The notes under the pieces are model-generated. The model did not search any database. It was not told the origin of the DNA and saw only the letters and a list, made by a program, of their open reading frames with translations. From the NCBI RefSeq assembly GCF_002776525.5, contig NC_045438.1, positions 149,150,095 through 149,214,094 on the forward strand: 64,000 nt of DNA, read 5' to 3'. Source of the DNA: Piliocolobus tephrosceles. Its lineage: Eukaryota > Chordata > Mammalia > Primates > Cercopithecidae. Shown in pieces: positions 34,590 to 43,923 of this stretch (its first letter is position 1; each line of letters starts with the position of its first letter). The translations under genes and the position numbers were made by a program.

Positions 34590-35635
34590 ACGTCCTCTGC
34601 ACCATTTCATCTTTCAACCACTTCCCGAGGCTCTCAGAATTAATAACCTGAAGTCATCTTTCTTCTCTCTCGCTTGCCATATCTGATCAGTCATCAAGTC
34701 CTATTGATTTTCTCTTAACACTTTTATTTTGCATCCTGATCCATTTACTGCCAACATCAAGTTCAGGTCCTTTCCGTTTCACCTGTTCCCTATTATAATA
34801 GCCTTCTAATTTGTCTCTTAGTTTGCCCCTCTCTTCACTAATTCACTTAGGCTTCTAAAATAATTTCTCATCCTGAGGGCCCCCCTCTCCCATCAGTCCC
34901 TGCATTCCTGTTGCCTAATGAAGTATTAAAGATTGAATTGTGTCCTAACCCATATTCCTCTGTTGTAGCTTTAATCCCCAATGTGACTATATCTGGAGGT
35001 ATGGCCTTTAATAAGGTAATTAACACTAAATGATGTCATTAGGATGAGGCCCTAATTTAATATGACTGGTGTCCCTATAAGGAGAAAGAGAAAGATTAGG
35101 AATATGCATGCATAGAGACATACTGTGAGGATGCAGAGAGAAAGTGGCCATCTGCAAGCCCAGAAGAGAGGCCACAGGAGAAACCAAACCTGCTGACACC
35201 TTGACCTTGGATTTACAGCCTCCAGAACTGAGAGACATAAATTTCTATTGCTTCTACCACCAGCTGTGGTCTTTTGCTATGGTAGTCAGGGCAGACTAAT
35301 ACAAGAAGGAAGTGCAAATTCCTCATCCAGAAAATCCAATCCCTCAACAATTCAACCCCATTCATAAAAGTACTTCCCATTCCCATGAAACCCCTCAACA
35401 TTTAGTTCTCTTTCTTCTCCAGGCTTTTTTTCTTTCTGGGAGGGCCTCCTCTCACCTTTTCACTTACATAGGTTCTACTTTAAGAACGAGGTCCAGTCTC
35501 ACTCCTGTTTCCTTACTAGGCTGGAAACCTTTTGTGGGGACTATGCCTTCAAATTAGTATCCCTTGAGGGACCTAGTGCAATGTCTGGCCCTGATGCCCA
35601 ACAAGTGTTTATTGATTGAATCATTCATTCACCTG
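34590..35635 (+). repeat. L2 LINE, sense, split by an MLT1 LTR
   Basis: Left part 34590-34920: CTATTGATTTTCTCTTAACAC, TATTATAATAGCCTTCTAATTTGTCTC and GGCTTCTAAAATAATTTCTCATCC. Right part 35310-35635: CTCCAGGCTTTTTTTCTTTCTGGG and GTGCAATGTCTGGCCCTGATGCCCAACAAGTGTTTATTGATTGAATCATTC, the L2 3' end. The MLT1 at 34923-35307 lies between them. Confidence 0.65.
34923..35307 (+). mobile_element. MLT1-type ERVL-MaLR solo LTR, sense
   Basis: AAAGATTGAATTGTGTCC, CTTTAATCCCCAATGTGACTATATCTGGAGG, GACTGGTGTCCCTATAAGGAG, GGCCATCTGCAAGCCCAGAAGAG, TTACAGCCTCCAGAACTGAGAG and GTCAGGGCAGACTAATAC are the MLT1 landmarks in order. Inserted in an L2. Confidence 0.88.
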
Positions 35636-35901
35636 CATTGTTGTGATTTCTCTGATACTTGCCCTTTCATTGAAATCTTCTGGCTGTTTTGCAGCACTCA
35701 GAGCTCTAAAGTATTATGGCCTAAATGGTAACAATGGTGAGCATTGCCTTCTTAGAAAAAGTGTGGGCTGTCATCTAAAGAGAATTTATTTACCCCAATT
35801 CCTAATAGTCAGAAACTATGGAATAGTTGTGAATAAATTTCTTCCCAATAATGAGCCTTTCTGCTATAATGTGTATACACAAGTGCCCACATATGCATAC
35901 A

Positions 35902-35940
35902 TGTGCGTGCGCGCGCACACACACACACACACACACACGC
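35902..35940. repeat. (CA)n microsatellite with CG core
   Basis: TGTGCGTGCGCGCGCACACACA... about 39 bp alternating purine-pyrimidine, with GCGCGC followed by about 12 CA units. Confidence 0.92.
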
Positions 35941-36124
35941 TGCCTCTTGCAACACAATGACAGGAGACAATCAGCCACAATTCCCTTAAATGACAATTCT
36001 GTGGTACCCTTGCCTCATTCTTTGCTCTGTTGGCACTTAAACATTTACTGTGTGGGAGAGAATTGTTTTGGGAAAGAGGAGAGAAATACTTTTTTTTTTT
36101 TTCCTTTCCAATTTCAGGGTTAAA

Positions 36125-36424
36125 GCTGGGCGTGATGGTTCATGCCTGTAATCCCTGCACTTTGGGAGGCTGAGGCGGATGGATCACCTGAGGTCGGGAG
36201 TTTGAGACCAGCCTGGTCAACATGGTGAAACCCCGTTTGTACTGAAAATACAAAATTAGCTGGGCTTGGTGGTGCCTGTAATCCCAGCTACTCAGGAGGC
36301 TGAGGCAGGAGAATCACTTGAACCCAGGAGGCAGAGGTTGCGGTGAGCCGAGATTGCACCATTGCACTCCAGCCTGGGCAACAAGAGTGAAACTCCGTCT
36401 CAAAAAAAAAAAAAAAAAAAAAAT
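36125..36424 (+). mobile_element. Alu (AluS type), sense
   Basis: Sense Alu starting GCTGGGCGTGATGG with an A21 tail. Perfect 9-bp duplication AGGGTTAAA at 36116-36124 and 36425-36433. A short deletion removes part of the right-arm start (TTGGTGGTGCCTGTAATC). Confidence 0.93.
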
Positions 36425-36433
36425 AGGGTTAAA

Positions 36434-37639
36434 TGGGTAGAACACTCCTGTCACTTTGTCCAGGTTCTTTGATGTTAAAGGTTGGTAATGAAGCCCCACT
36501 TCCTCCTTTCTTTTTCTAGCTAAAACCCTGAAGGTGCACTCATCAGTGGCTCTGAGGTATGTGTAGTTAAGGAAGTTGTTTAGAAGCCTGTTAAGTCTTT
36601 CCTCAAAGGCAGTGAATAAAATGCACTTTCCACTTCTCAGCTATAACAAAGAAACCCACCATTAACATAGGAAAGCCTCTTGTTTGCATTTTTTAACAGC
36701 TGACATTTGTACCTTTTGGAGAAAAGTGAAGGGCATCTCATTGCTTCCTTGTTTAAATCAGCCTGGAAATAATGGGGATGATAGGGAAGCAGGGCTAATT
36801 TCCTTTGTCTCCAATTCAACAGATAATGGTGGTCTGTGTGGGGTGTTAAAGGCCAGGCAACTGCGGTGACCCGGAGATGACTTCATTCTTCCGAGGTTTA
36901 TCAAAGGCTCCTGTCAGTCAAACTCATGCTGGGAGACTGGGGAATGGCCATCTGGCTTGCTGTTCTTCGGGGAGGAGAGAGGAGAGTGAGGAGATGCAAA
37001 ATCTCACTGTCAGTTCTGAGCCAGGTGGAAGGGTGATAGATCTGGGGTGGATTTAGCCCCTCCTGTGCACACACACATAAGACAAATAAACGTGAGGCTC
37101 TCTATGAGAGACAGAGACAGAGGTACTGGGAGGAGGAGGAGAGACGGGAAGGGTGAGATGGAGACTTCTGTTTAAGGCAGTATGATCATCTTGAATCGGT
37201 TCTAAGTGGAAAGACTGAAGGTCACTCACGCTGCTAACCATGCAGAGAAACCTCTGAATTGTTTCCCTGGCTGTGGGGAAGAAGGGGAGTAAGTGGCTCC
37301 CAGCAGGGAGCTGATTTAATTTAAAGCACAATGTTTCTGTTCTGAAGCCAGAATTCTTTCATCCTAGCCATGTTGATTACAAGTATTAACAAGGTATTAC
37401 AAGAGGCACTACCAGGAAATCTTCCCCTCTCCCTTCACTCCTAGTCAACTGCTGGTGAACTGGGGCCACACAGCAGGGTCCCCCCACAAGGCAGCTCAAA
37501 AAGCCATCCCTTCTGGGATGCTGCCTCCTCAAGCCACCCCGGCTTGGGTTCCCTTTTAATATGAGAGTTCCTACCAGTAGCTGCAGTTTACACAGCCCTA
37601 GGAAACACTTTTTTGTTTTTTCTTAGATTTGCCTTTCTT
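36434..37639. other. Unique sequence, repeat-poor
   Basis: 1.2 kb with no transposable element I recognise. Sequence complexity is high and base composition balanced. No exon can be supported. It is a candidate for conserved non-coding DNA (see findings). Confidence 0.5.
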
Positions 37640-38375
37640 TTTCATTTTAAAAATTGATACATAACATTTGTACATATTTATGGGGTGCATGTGATACTTT
37701 GTTACATGAATTCAATGTGTAATGATCAAGTTAGAGTATTTGGGGTATCCATTACCTTGAGTATTTATCATTTCTATGTGGTGGGAACATTTCAAATCCT
37801 CTCTTCTAGCTACCTGAAAATATACAGTAAGTTGTCAGCTAGGGTCATCCTACTCTGATGTCAAACATTATACTTATTCCTTCTGTCCAACAGTACATTT
37901 ATGCCCATTAACCAACCTCTCTTCATCCCACCCCCTACTGCCTCACACACACCCTTCCAGAGCTACCCCCATGAGACCAACATTTTTTTTTTTTTTTTTT
38001 TTTTGAGACAGAGTCTCCCTTTGTCTCCCAGGCTGGAGTGCAGTGGTGCGATATCGGCTCACTGCAAGTTCCGCCTCCCGGGTTCACGCCATTCTCCTGT
38101 CTCAGCCTCCCAAGTAGCTGGGACTACAGGTGCCCACCACCACACCTGGCTAATTTTTTGTATTTTTAGTAGAGACAGGGTTTCACCATGTTAGCCAGGA
38201 TGGTCTTGATCTCCGGACCTCGTGATCCACCCGCCTTGGCCTCCCGAAGTGCTGGGATTACAGGCGTGAGCCATTGCACCCGGCCGAGATCAACTTTTTA
38301 AGTTTCTACATATGAGTGAGAACATGTGATATTTGCCTTTCTGTACCTGGCTTATTTCACTTAACATAACACATT
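37640..38375 (-). mobile_element. LINE-1 3' UTR (L1PB/L1MA type), antisense, split by an Alu
   Basis: TACATATTTATGGGGTGCATGTGATAC, GTAATGATCAAGTTAGAGTATTTGGGGTATCC, AACATTTCAAATCCTCTCTTCTAGC and ATTAACCAACCTCTCTTCATCCC. After the Alu: CATATGAGTGAGAACATGTGATATTTGCC and CTGGCTTATTTCACTTAAC. All are antisense LINE-1 3' landmarks. Confidence 0.88.
37982..38285 (-). mobile_element. AluY, antisense, nested in LINE-1
   Basis: T22 tail, GAGACAGAGTCTCCCTTTGTC, AluY-type TTCACGCCATTCTCCTG, ending CCATTGCACCCGGCC. Duplication GAGACCAAC (37973-37981) / GAGATCAAC (38286-38294). Confidence 0.93.
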
Positions 38376-38489
38376 TTTGCCCCCTGGACATTGTGAGTAT
38401 TGAACTCAAGGATGCTTCAACACTTCAAAGATATGTAAAGACAGAGCCTTTTTTTTTTTCCTTTCTTTCTTCCTTTTTATTTTATAAAA

Positions 38490-38965
38490 TATGTATCACA
38501 TAAAATGTGCCATGTTATCCATTTTTAGGTATACAGTTTAGACCCTACTAAGTACATTCACAATTTGGGTAGCCATCACCACCATCCATTTCCAGAACAT
38601 TTTTCATCATCCTAAGCTGAAACTATTTCACCAAACAATGCCCACCCAGCCCCCAGACCCCATCCTAGACCCTGGCAACTAGCCTTCTACTCTTTGCTTC
38701 TATGAATTGGACTCCTCTAGTACCTCATTTAGGAGACATCATATAGTAATTATCTTTCTGTAACTGGTTGATTTTACTGTGCATAATGTCCTCAAGGTTC
38801 ATCTACATTGTAGCATGGGGTGGAATTTCCTTCCATTTTAAGACTAGACAATATTCCATTATATGTATATACCACATGTTTTTGATCCACTCGTCCATCA
38901 ATAGGCATCTTGGTTGCTTCCACAGAGGTTGTCTTTTCAATTGTGCTGTTCTATCTTTTTCTTCC
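38490..38965 (-). mobile_element. Older LINE-1 3' UTR plus ORF2 end, antisense
   Basis: TGTGCCATGTTATCCATTTTTAGG, AGCCATCACCACCATCCATTTCC, TCCTAGACCCTGGCAACTAGCC and then ORF2-end text CAATATTCCATTATATGTATATACCACATG. L1M-type, diverged. Confidence 0.75.
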
Positions 38966-39262
38966 AGGTCCTAACATCAAATGAGGCCAATACATTGGAA
39001 ATACTGGTTTCTCGTATATATTAATGAAGGGAGAAAAAGGGAATCATTGGGCCAATAATTTAGTTGCCATGAACACAAGTTTCTGATCTCATTCCATAGT
39101 CCACTGTCCTCTCAGGAAAACAGGGCAATAATTTTTTTGGCTACTTAAAGTGGAGAGAGGCTTTCATTCAAAAAGAGCATGGAAGAAAACTAAGAGATAG
39201 GGTGAAGAGGGATTATTCTCATTCCATTAAAAAAAAAAAAAAAGAAAGGAAAACACGTCCTT

Positions 39263-39645
39263 TGTATTAGTCCATTCTCACACTGCTATAAAGAACTACC
39301 TGAGACAGGGCAATTTATAAAGAGAAGAGGTTTAATTAACTCACAGTTCTGCAGGCTGTACACGAAGCATAGCTGGAAGGCCTTGGGAAACTTACAACCA
39401 TGGTGGAAGGGCAAAGAAGCAGCAAGCATGTTTTCACATGGCGGCAGGAGAGAGAGAGAGCAAAAGGGGAAGTGCCACACACTTGTAAGCCATCTGATCT
39501 GGTGAGAACTCACTCACTAACATGAGAACAGCAAGGGGGAAATCTGCCCCCACGATCCAATCACTCCCATCAGGTCCCTCCCCTGACTATGGGAATTACA
39601 ACTGTAAATGAGATTTGGGTGGGGACTCAGAGCCAAAACATATCA
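39263..39645 (-). mobile_element. Solo THE1/MST ERVL-MaLR LTR, antisense
   Basis: 383-bp LTR with TG...CA ends: TGTATTAGTCCATTCTCACACTGC at the left, GAGATTTGGGTGGGGACTCAGAGCC...CATATCA at the right. Perfect 5-bp duplications TCCTT at 39258-39262 and 39646-39650 show it is complete. Inner landmarks GCGGCAGGAGAGAGAG and GATCCAATCACTCCCATCAGGTCCCTCCC fit THE1/MST. Confidence 0.92.
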
Positions 39646-39650
39646 TCCTT

Positions 39651-39782
39651 ATTGTAGAAACTTCTAAAATATGCAACAATAGAAAGACTAGTTTGATGAA
39701 CATCCCATAAACCCCCAGCCAGCATAATCAGTCATCAACACATGATCAATATTTTGTCATTTGTACCTTGCATATACCTCTG
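39651..39782 (-). mobile_element. L1M-type LINE-1 3' region, antisense (left of the young LINE-1)
   Basis: AACATCCCATAAACCCCCAGCC, ATCAGTCATCAACACATGATCAATATTTTGTC resembles the antisense 3' region of old LINE-1 elements. It continues at 46059 on the other side of the intact LINE-1, so the young element landed inside this older one. Confidence 0.65.
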
Positions 39783-39791
39783 CTCCCTGAG

Positions 39792-39816
39792 TTTTTTTTT
39801 TTTGTTTTTTTTTTTT
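39792..39816 (-). other. LINE-1 poly(A) tail
   Basis: Plus-strand T12-G-T12, i.e. an A-rich tail broken by one C on the LINE-1 sense strand. The 3' UTR ends AGTATA directly before the A-run, so no AATAAA hexamer is visible at the junction. Adjoins the left target-site duplication. Confidence 0.9.
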
Positions 39817-39955
39817 ATACTTTAAGTTCTAGGGTACATGTGCATAACGTGCAGGTTACATATGTATACATGTGCCATGTTGGTGTGCTGCACCAATCAA
39901 CTCGTCAGCACCCATCAATTCATCATTTATATCAGGTATAACTCCCCAATGCAAT

Positions 39956-39978
39956 CCCTCCCCCCTCCCCCCTCCCCA
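39956..39978 (-). repeat. G-rich tract of LINE-1 3' UTR (G-quadruplex-prone)
   Basis: On the LINE-1 sense strand there are four G-runs of length 4, 6, 6 and 3 separated by single A residues. This is the conserved polypurine tract of primate LINE-1 3' UTRs and meets the simple rule for a G-quadruplex. Confidence 0.85.
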
Positions 39979-40032
39979 TGATAGGCCCCAGTGTGTGATG
40001 TTCCCCTTCCCGAGTCCAAGTGAGCTCATTGT

Positions 40033-43000
40033 TCAGTTCCCACCTATGAGTGAGAACATGCGGTGTTTGGTTTTCTCTTCTTGTGATAGTTTGCTAAGAA
40101 TGATGGTTTCCAGCTGCATCCATGTCCCTACAAAGGACGCAAACTCATCCTTTTTTATGGCTGCATAGTATTCCATGGTGTATATGTGCCACATTTTCTT
40201 AATCCAGTCTGTCACTGATGGACATTTGGGTTGATTCCAAGTCTTTGCTATTGTGAATAGTGCCGCAATAAACATACGTGTGCATGTGTCTTTGTAGTAG
40301 CATAATTTATAATCCTTTGGGTATATACCCAGTAGTGGGATGGCTGGGTCATATGGTACATCTAGTTCTAGATCCTTGAGGAATTGCCATACTGTTTTCC
40401 ATAATGGTTGAACTAGTTTACAATCCCACCAACAGTGTAAAAGTGTTCCTATTTCTCCACATCCTCTCCAACACCTATTGTTTCCTGATTTTTTAATGAT
40501 TGCCATTCTAACTGGTGTGAGATGGTATCTCATTGTGGTTTTGATTTGCATTTCTCTGATGGCCAGTGATGATGAGCATTTTTTCATGTGTCTGTTGGCT
40601 GTATGAATGTCTTCTTTTGAGAAATGTCTGTTCATATCCTTTCCCCACTTTTGGATGGGGTTGTTTGTTTTTTTCTTGTATATTTGTTTGAGTTCTTTGT
40701 AGATTCTGGAAATGAGCCCTTTGTCAGATGAGTAGATTGCAAAAATTTTCTCCCATTCTGTAGGTTGCCTGTTCATTCTGATGGTAGTTTCTTTTGCTGT
40801 GCAGAAGCTCTTTAGTTTAATGAGATCCCATTTGTCAATTTTGGCTTTTGCTGCTGTTGCTTTTGGTGTTTTAGACATGAAGTCCTTGCCCATGCCTATG
40901 TCCTGAATGGTACTACCTAGATTTTCTTCTAGGGTTTTTATGGTATTAGGTCTAACATTTAAGTCTCTAATCCATCTTGAATTAATCTTCGTATAAGGAG
41001 TAAGGAAAGGATCCAGTTTCAGCTTTCTACTTATGGCTAGCCAATTTTCCCAGCACCATTTATTAAATAGGGAATTCTTTCCCCATTTCTTGTTTTTCTC
41101 AGGTTTGTCAAATATCAGATGGTTGTAGATGTGTGGCATTATTTCTGAAGGCTCCGTTCTGTTCCATTGGTCTATATCTCTGTTTTGGTACCAGTACCAT
41201 GCTGTTTTGGTTACTGTAGCCTTGTAGTATAGTTTGAAGTCAGGTAGCGTGACGCCTCCGGCTTTGTCCTTTTGACTTAGGATTGTCTTGGCAATACGGG
41301 CTCTTTTTTGGTTCCATATGAACTTTAAAGCAGTTTTTTCCAATTCGGTGAAGAAACTCATTGGTAGCTTGATGGGGATGGCATTGAATCTATAAATTAC
41401 CTTGGGCAGTATGGCCATTTTCACAATATTGATTCTGCCTATCCATGAGCATGGTATGTTCTTCCATTTGTTTGTGTCCTCTTTGATTTCACTGAGCAGT
41501 GGTTTGTAGTTCTCCTTGAAGAGGTCCTTTACATCCCTTGTAAGTTGGATTCCTAGGTATTTTATTCTCTTTGAAGCAATTGTGAATGGAAGTTCATTCC
41601 TGATTTGGCTCTCTGCTTGTCTGTTACTGGTGTATAAGAATGCTTGTGATTTTTGCACATTAATTTTGTATCCTGAGACTTTGCTGAAGTTGCTTATCAG
41701 CTTAAGAAGATTTTGGGCTGAGACGATGGGGTTTTCTAAATACACAATCATGTCATCTGCAAACAGGGACAATTTGACTTCCTCTTTTCCTAACTGAATA
41801 CCCTTGATTTCTTTCTCTTGCCTGATTGCCCTAGCCAGAACTTCCAACACTATGTTGAATAGGAGTGGTGAGAGAGGGCATCCCTGTCTTGTGCCAGTTT
41901 TCAAAGGGAACTTTTCCAGTTTTTGCCCATTCAGTATGATATTAGCTGTGGGTTTGTCATAAATAGCTCTTATTATTTTGAGGTACGTTCCATCAATACC
42001 GAATTTGTTGAGCGTTTTTAGCATGAAGGGCTGTTGAATTTTGTCAAAAGCCTTTTCTGCATCTATTGAGATAATCATGTGGTTCTTGTCTTTGGTTCTG
42101 TTGATATGCTGGATTACGTTGATTGATTTGCGAATGTTGAACCAGCCTTGCATCCCAGGGATGAAGCCCACTTGATCATGGTGGATAAGCTTTTTGATGT
42201 GCTGCTGAATCCGGTTTGCCAGTATTTTATTGAGGATTTTTGCATCGATGTTCATCAGGGAGATTGGTCTAAAATTCTCTTTTTTTGTTGTGTCTCTGCC
42301 AGGCTTTGGTATCAGGATGATGCTGGCCTCATAAAATGAGTTAGGGAGGATTCCCTCTTTTTCTATTGATTGGAATAGTTTCAGAAGGAATGGTACCAGC
42401 TCCTCCTTGTACCTCTGGTAGAATTCAGCTGTGAATCCATCTGGTCCTGGGCTTTTTTTGGTGGGCAGGCTATTAATTGTTGCCTCAATTTCAGAGGCTG
42501 CTATTGGTCTATTCAGGGATTCAACTTCTTCCTGGTTTAGTCTTGGAAGAGTGTACGTGTCCAGGAAATTATCCATTTCTTCTAGATTTTCTAGTTGATT
42601 TGCGTAGAGGTGTTTATAGTATTCTCTGATGGTAGTTTGTATTTCTGTGGGGTCGGTGGTGATATCCCCTTTATCATTTTTTATTGCGTCTATTTGATTC
42701 CTCTCTCTTTTCTTCTTTATTAATCTTGCTAGCGGTCTGTCAATTTTGTTGATCTTTTCAAAAAACCAACTCCTGGATTCATTGATTTTTTGGAGGGTTT
42801 TTTGTGTCTCTATCTCCTTCAGTTCTGCTCTGATCTTAGTTATTTCTTGCCTTCTGCTAGCTTTTGAATGTGTTTGCTCTTGCCTCTCTAGTTCTTTTAA
42901 TTGTGATGTTAGAGTGTCAATTTTAGATCTTTCCTGCTTTCTCTTGTGGGCACTTAGTGCTATAAATTTCCCTCTACATACTGCTTTAAATGTGTCCCAG

Positions 43001-43860
43001 AGATTCTGGTATGTTGTATCTTTGTTCTCATTGGATTCAAAGAACATCTTTATTTCTGCTTTCATTTCGTTATGTACCCAGTAGTCATTCAGGAGCAGGT
43101 TGTTCAGTTTCCATGTAGTTGAGCGGTTTTGATTGAATTTCTTAGTCCTGAGTTCTAGTTTGATTGCACTGTGGTCAGAGAGACAGTTTGTTATAATTTC
43201 TGTTCTTTTACATTTGCTGAGGAGTGCTTTACTTCCAATTATGTGGTCAATTTTGGAATAAGTGTGATGTGGTGCTGAGAAGAATGTACATTCTGTTGAC
43301 TTGGGGTGGAGAGTTCTATAGATGTCTATGAGGTCCGCTTGGTGCAGAGATGAGTTCAATTCCTGGATATCCTTGTTAACTTTCTGTCTCGTTGATCTGT
43401 CTAATGTTGACAGTGGAGTGTTGAAGTCTCCCATTATTATTGTATGGGAGTCTAAGTCTCTTTGTAAGTCTCTAAGGACTTGCTTTATGAATCTGGGTGC
43501 TCCTGTATTGGGTGCATATATATTTAGGATAGTTAGCTCTTCCTGTTGAATTGATCCCTTTACCATTATGTAATGGCCTTCTTTGTCTCTTTTGATCTTT
43601 GATGGTTTAAAGTCTGTTTTATCAGAGACTAGGATTGCAACCCCTGCTTTTTTTTGTTCTCCATTTGCTTGGTAGATCTTCCTCCATCCTTTTATTTTGA
43701 GCCTATGTATGTCTCTGCATGTGAGATGGGTCTCCTGAAGACAGCAGACTGATGGGTCTTGACTCTTTATCCAGTTTGCCAGTCTGTGTCTTTTAATTGG
43801 AGCATTTAGTCCATTTACATTTAAGGTTAATATTGTTATGTGTGATCTTGATCCTGCCAT
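40033..43860 (-). CDS. L1 ORF2: LINE-1 ORF2 protein: endonuclease and reverse transcriptase
   Basis: Intact 1275-codon ORF2, the same length as active human LINE-1 ORF2. Start ATG at 43860-43858, 63 bp after the ORF1 stop. It nicks target DNA and reverse-transcribes LINE-1 RNA from the nick (target-primed reverse transcription). N-terminal APE-type endonuclease (about 1-239): I count Asn14, Glu43, Tyr115, Asp145 and Asn147, and see SDHSA at the expected His230. The Z region and the reverse transcriptase core follow: SIDAEKAFDK, RQGCPLSPLLFN and the catalytic FADD box near residues 700-703. The C-terminal Cys motif C-x3-C-x7-H-x4-C is complete (CWRGC...HCWWDC). No stop, frameshift or missing catalytic residue. 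ORF2 is normally translated at low level by re-initiation after ORF1. Activity is inferred, not shown. Confidence 0.97.
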   Translation of the reverse strand: MAGSRSHITILTLNVNGLNAPIKRHRLANWIKSQDPSVCCLQETHLTCRDIHRLKIKGWRKIYQANGEQKKAGVAILVSDKTDFKPSKIKRDKEGHYIMVKGSIQQEELTILNIYAPNTGAPRFIKQVLRDLQRDLDSHTIIMGDFNTPLSTLDRSTRQKVNKDIQELNSSLHQADLIDIYRTLHPKSTECTFFSAPHHTYSKIDHIIGSKALLSKCKRTEIITNCLSDHSAIKLELRTKKFNQNRSTTWKLNNLLLNDYWVHNEMKAEIKMFFESNENKDTTYQNLWDTFKAVCRGKFIALSAHKRKQERSKIDTLTSQLKELERQEQTHSKASRRQEITKIRAELKEIETQKTLQKINESRSWFFEKINKIDRPLARLIKKKRERNQIDAIKNDKGDITTDPTEIQTTIREYYKHLYANQLENLEEMDNFLDTYTLPRLNQEEVESLNRPIAASEIEATINSLPTKKSPGPDGFTAEFYQRYKEELVPFLLKLFQSIEKEGILPNSFYEASIILIPKPGRDTTKKENFRPISLMNIDAKILNKILANRIQQHIKKLIHHDQVGFIPGMQGWFNIRKSINVIQHINRTKDKNHMIISIDAEKAFDKIQQPFMLKTLNKFGIDGTYLKIIRAIYDKPTANIILNGQKLEKFPLKTGTRQGCPLSPLLFNIVLEVLARAIRQEKEIKGIQLGKEEVKLSLFADDMIVYLENPIVSAQNLLKLISNFSKVSGYKINVQKSQAFLYTSNRQAESQIRNELPFTIASKRIKYLGIQLTRDVKDLFKENYKPLLSEIKEDTNKWKNIPCSWIGRINIVKMAILPKVIYRFNAIPIKLPMSFFTELEKTALKFIWNQKRARIAKTILSQKDKAGGVTLPDFKLYYKATVTKTAWYWYQNRDIDQWNRTEPSEIMPHIYNHLIFDKPEKNKKWGKNSLFNKWCWENWLAISRKLKLDPFLTPYTKINSRWIRDLNVRPNTIKTLEENLGSTIQDIGMGKDFMSKTPKATAAKAKIDKWDLIKLKSFCTAKETTIRMNRQPTEWEKIFAIYSSDKGLISRIYKELKQIYKKKTNNPIQKWGKDMNRHFSKEDIHTANRHMKKCSSSLAIREMQIKTTMRYHLTPVRMAIIKKSGNNRCWRGCGEIGTLLHCWWDCKLVQPLWKTVWQFLKDLELDVPYDPAIPLLGIYPKDYKLCYYKDTCTRMFIAALFTIAKTWNQPKCPSVTDWIKKMWHIYTMEYYAAIKKDEFASFVGTWMQLETIILSKLSQEEKTKHRMFSLIGGN

Positions 43861-43923
43861 TATGATATTAACTGGTTATTTTGCTCATTAGTTGATGTAG
43901 TTTCTTCCTAGGCTCGATGGTCT

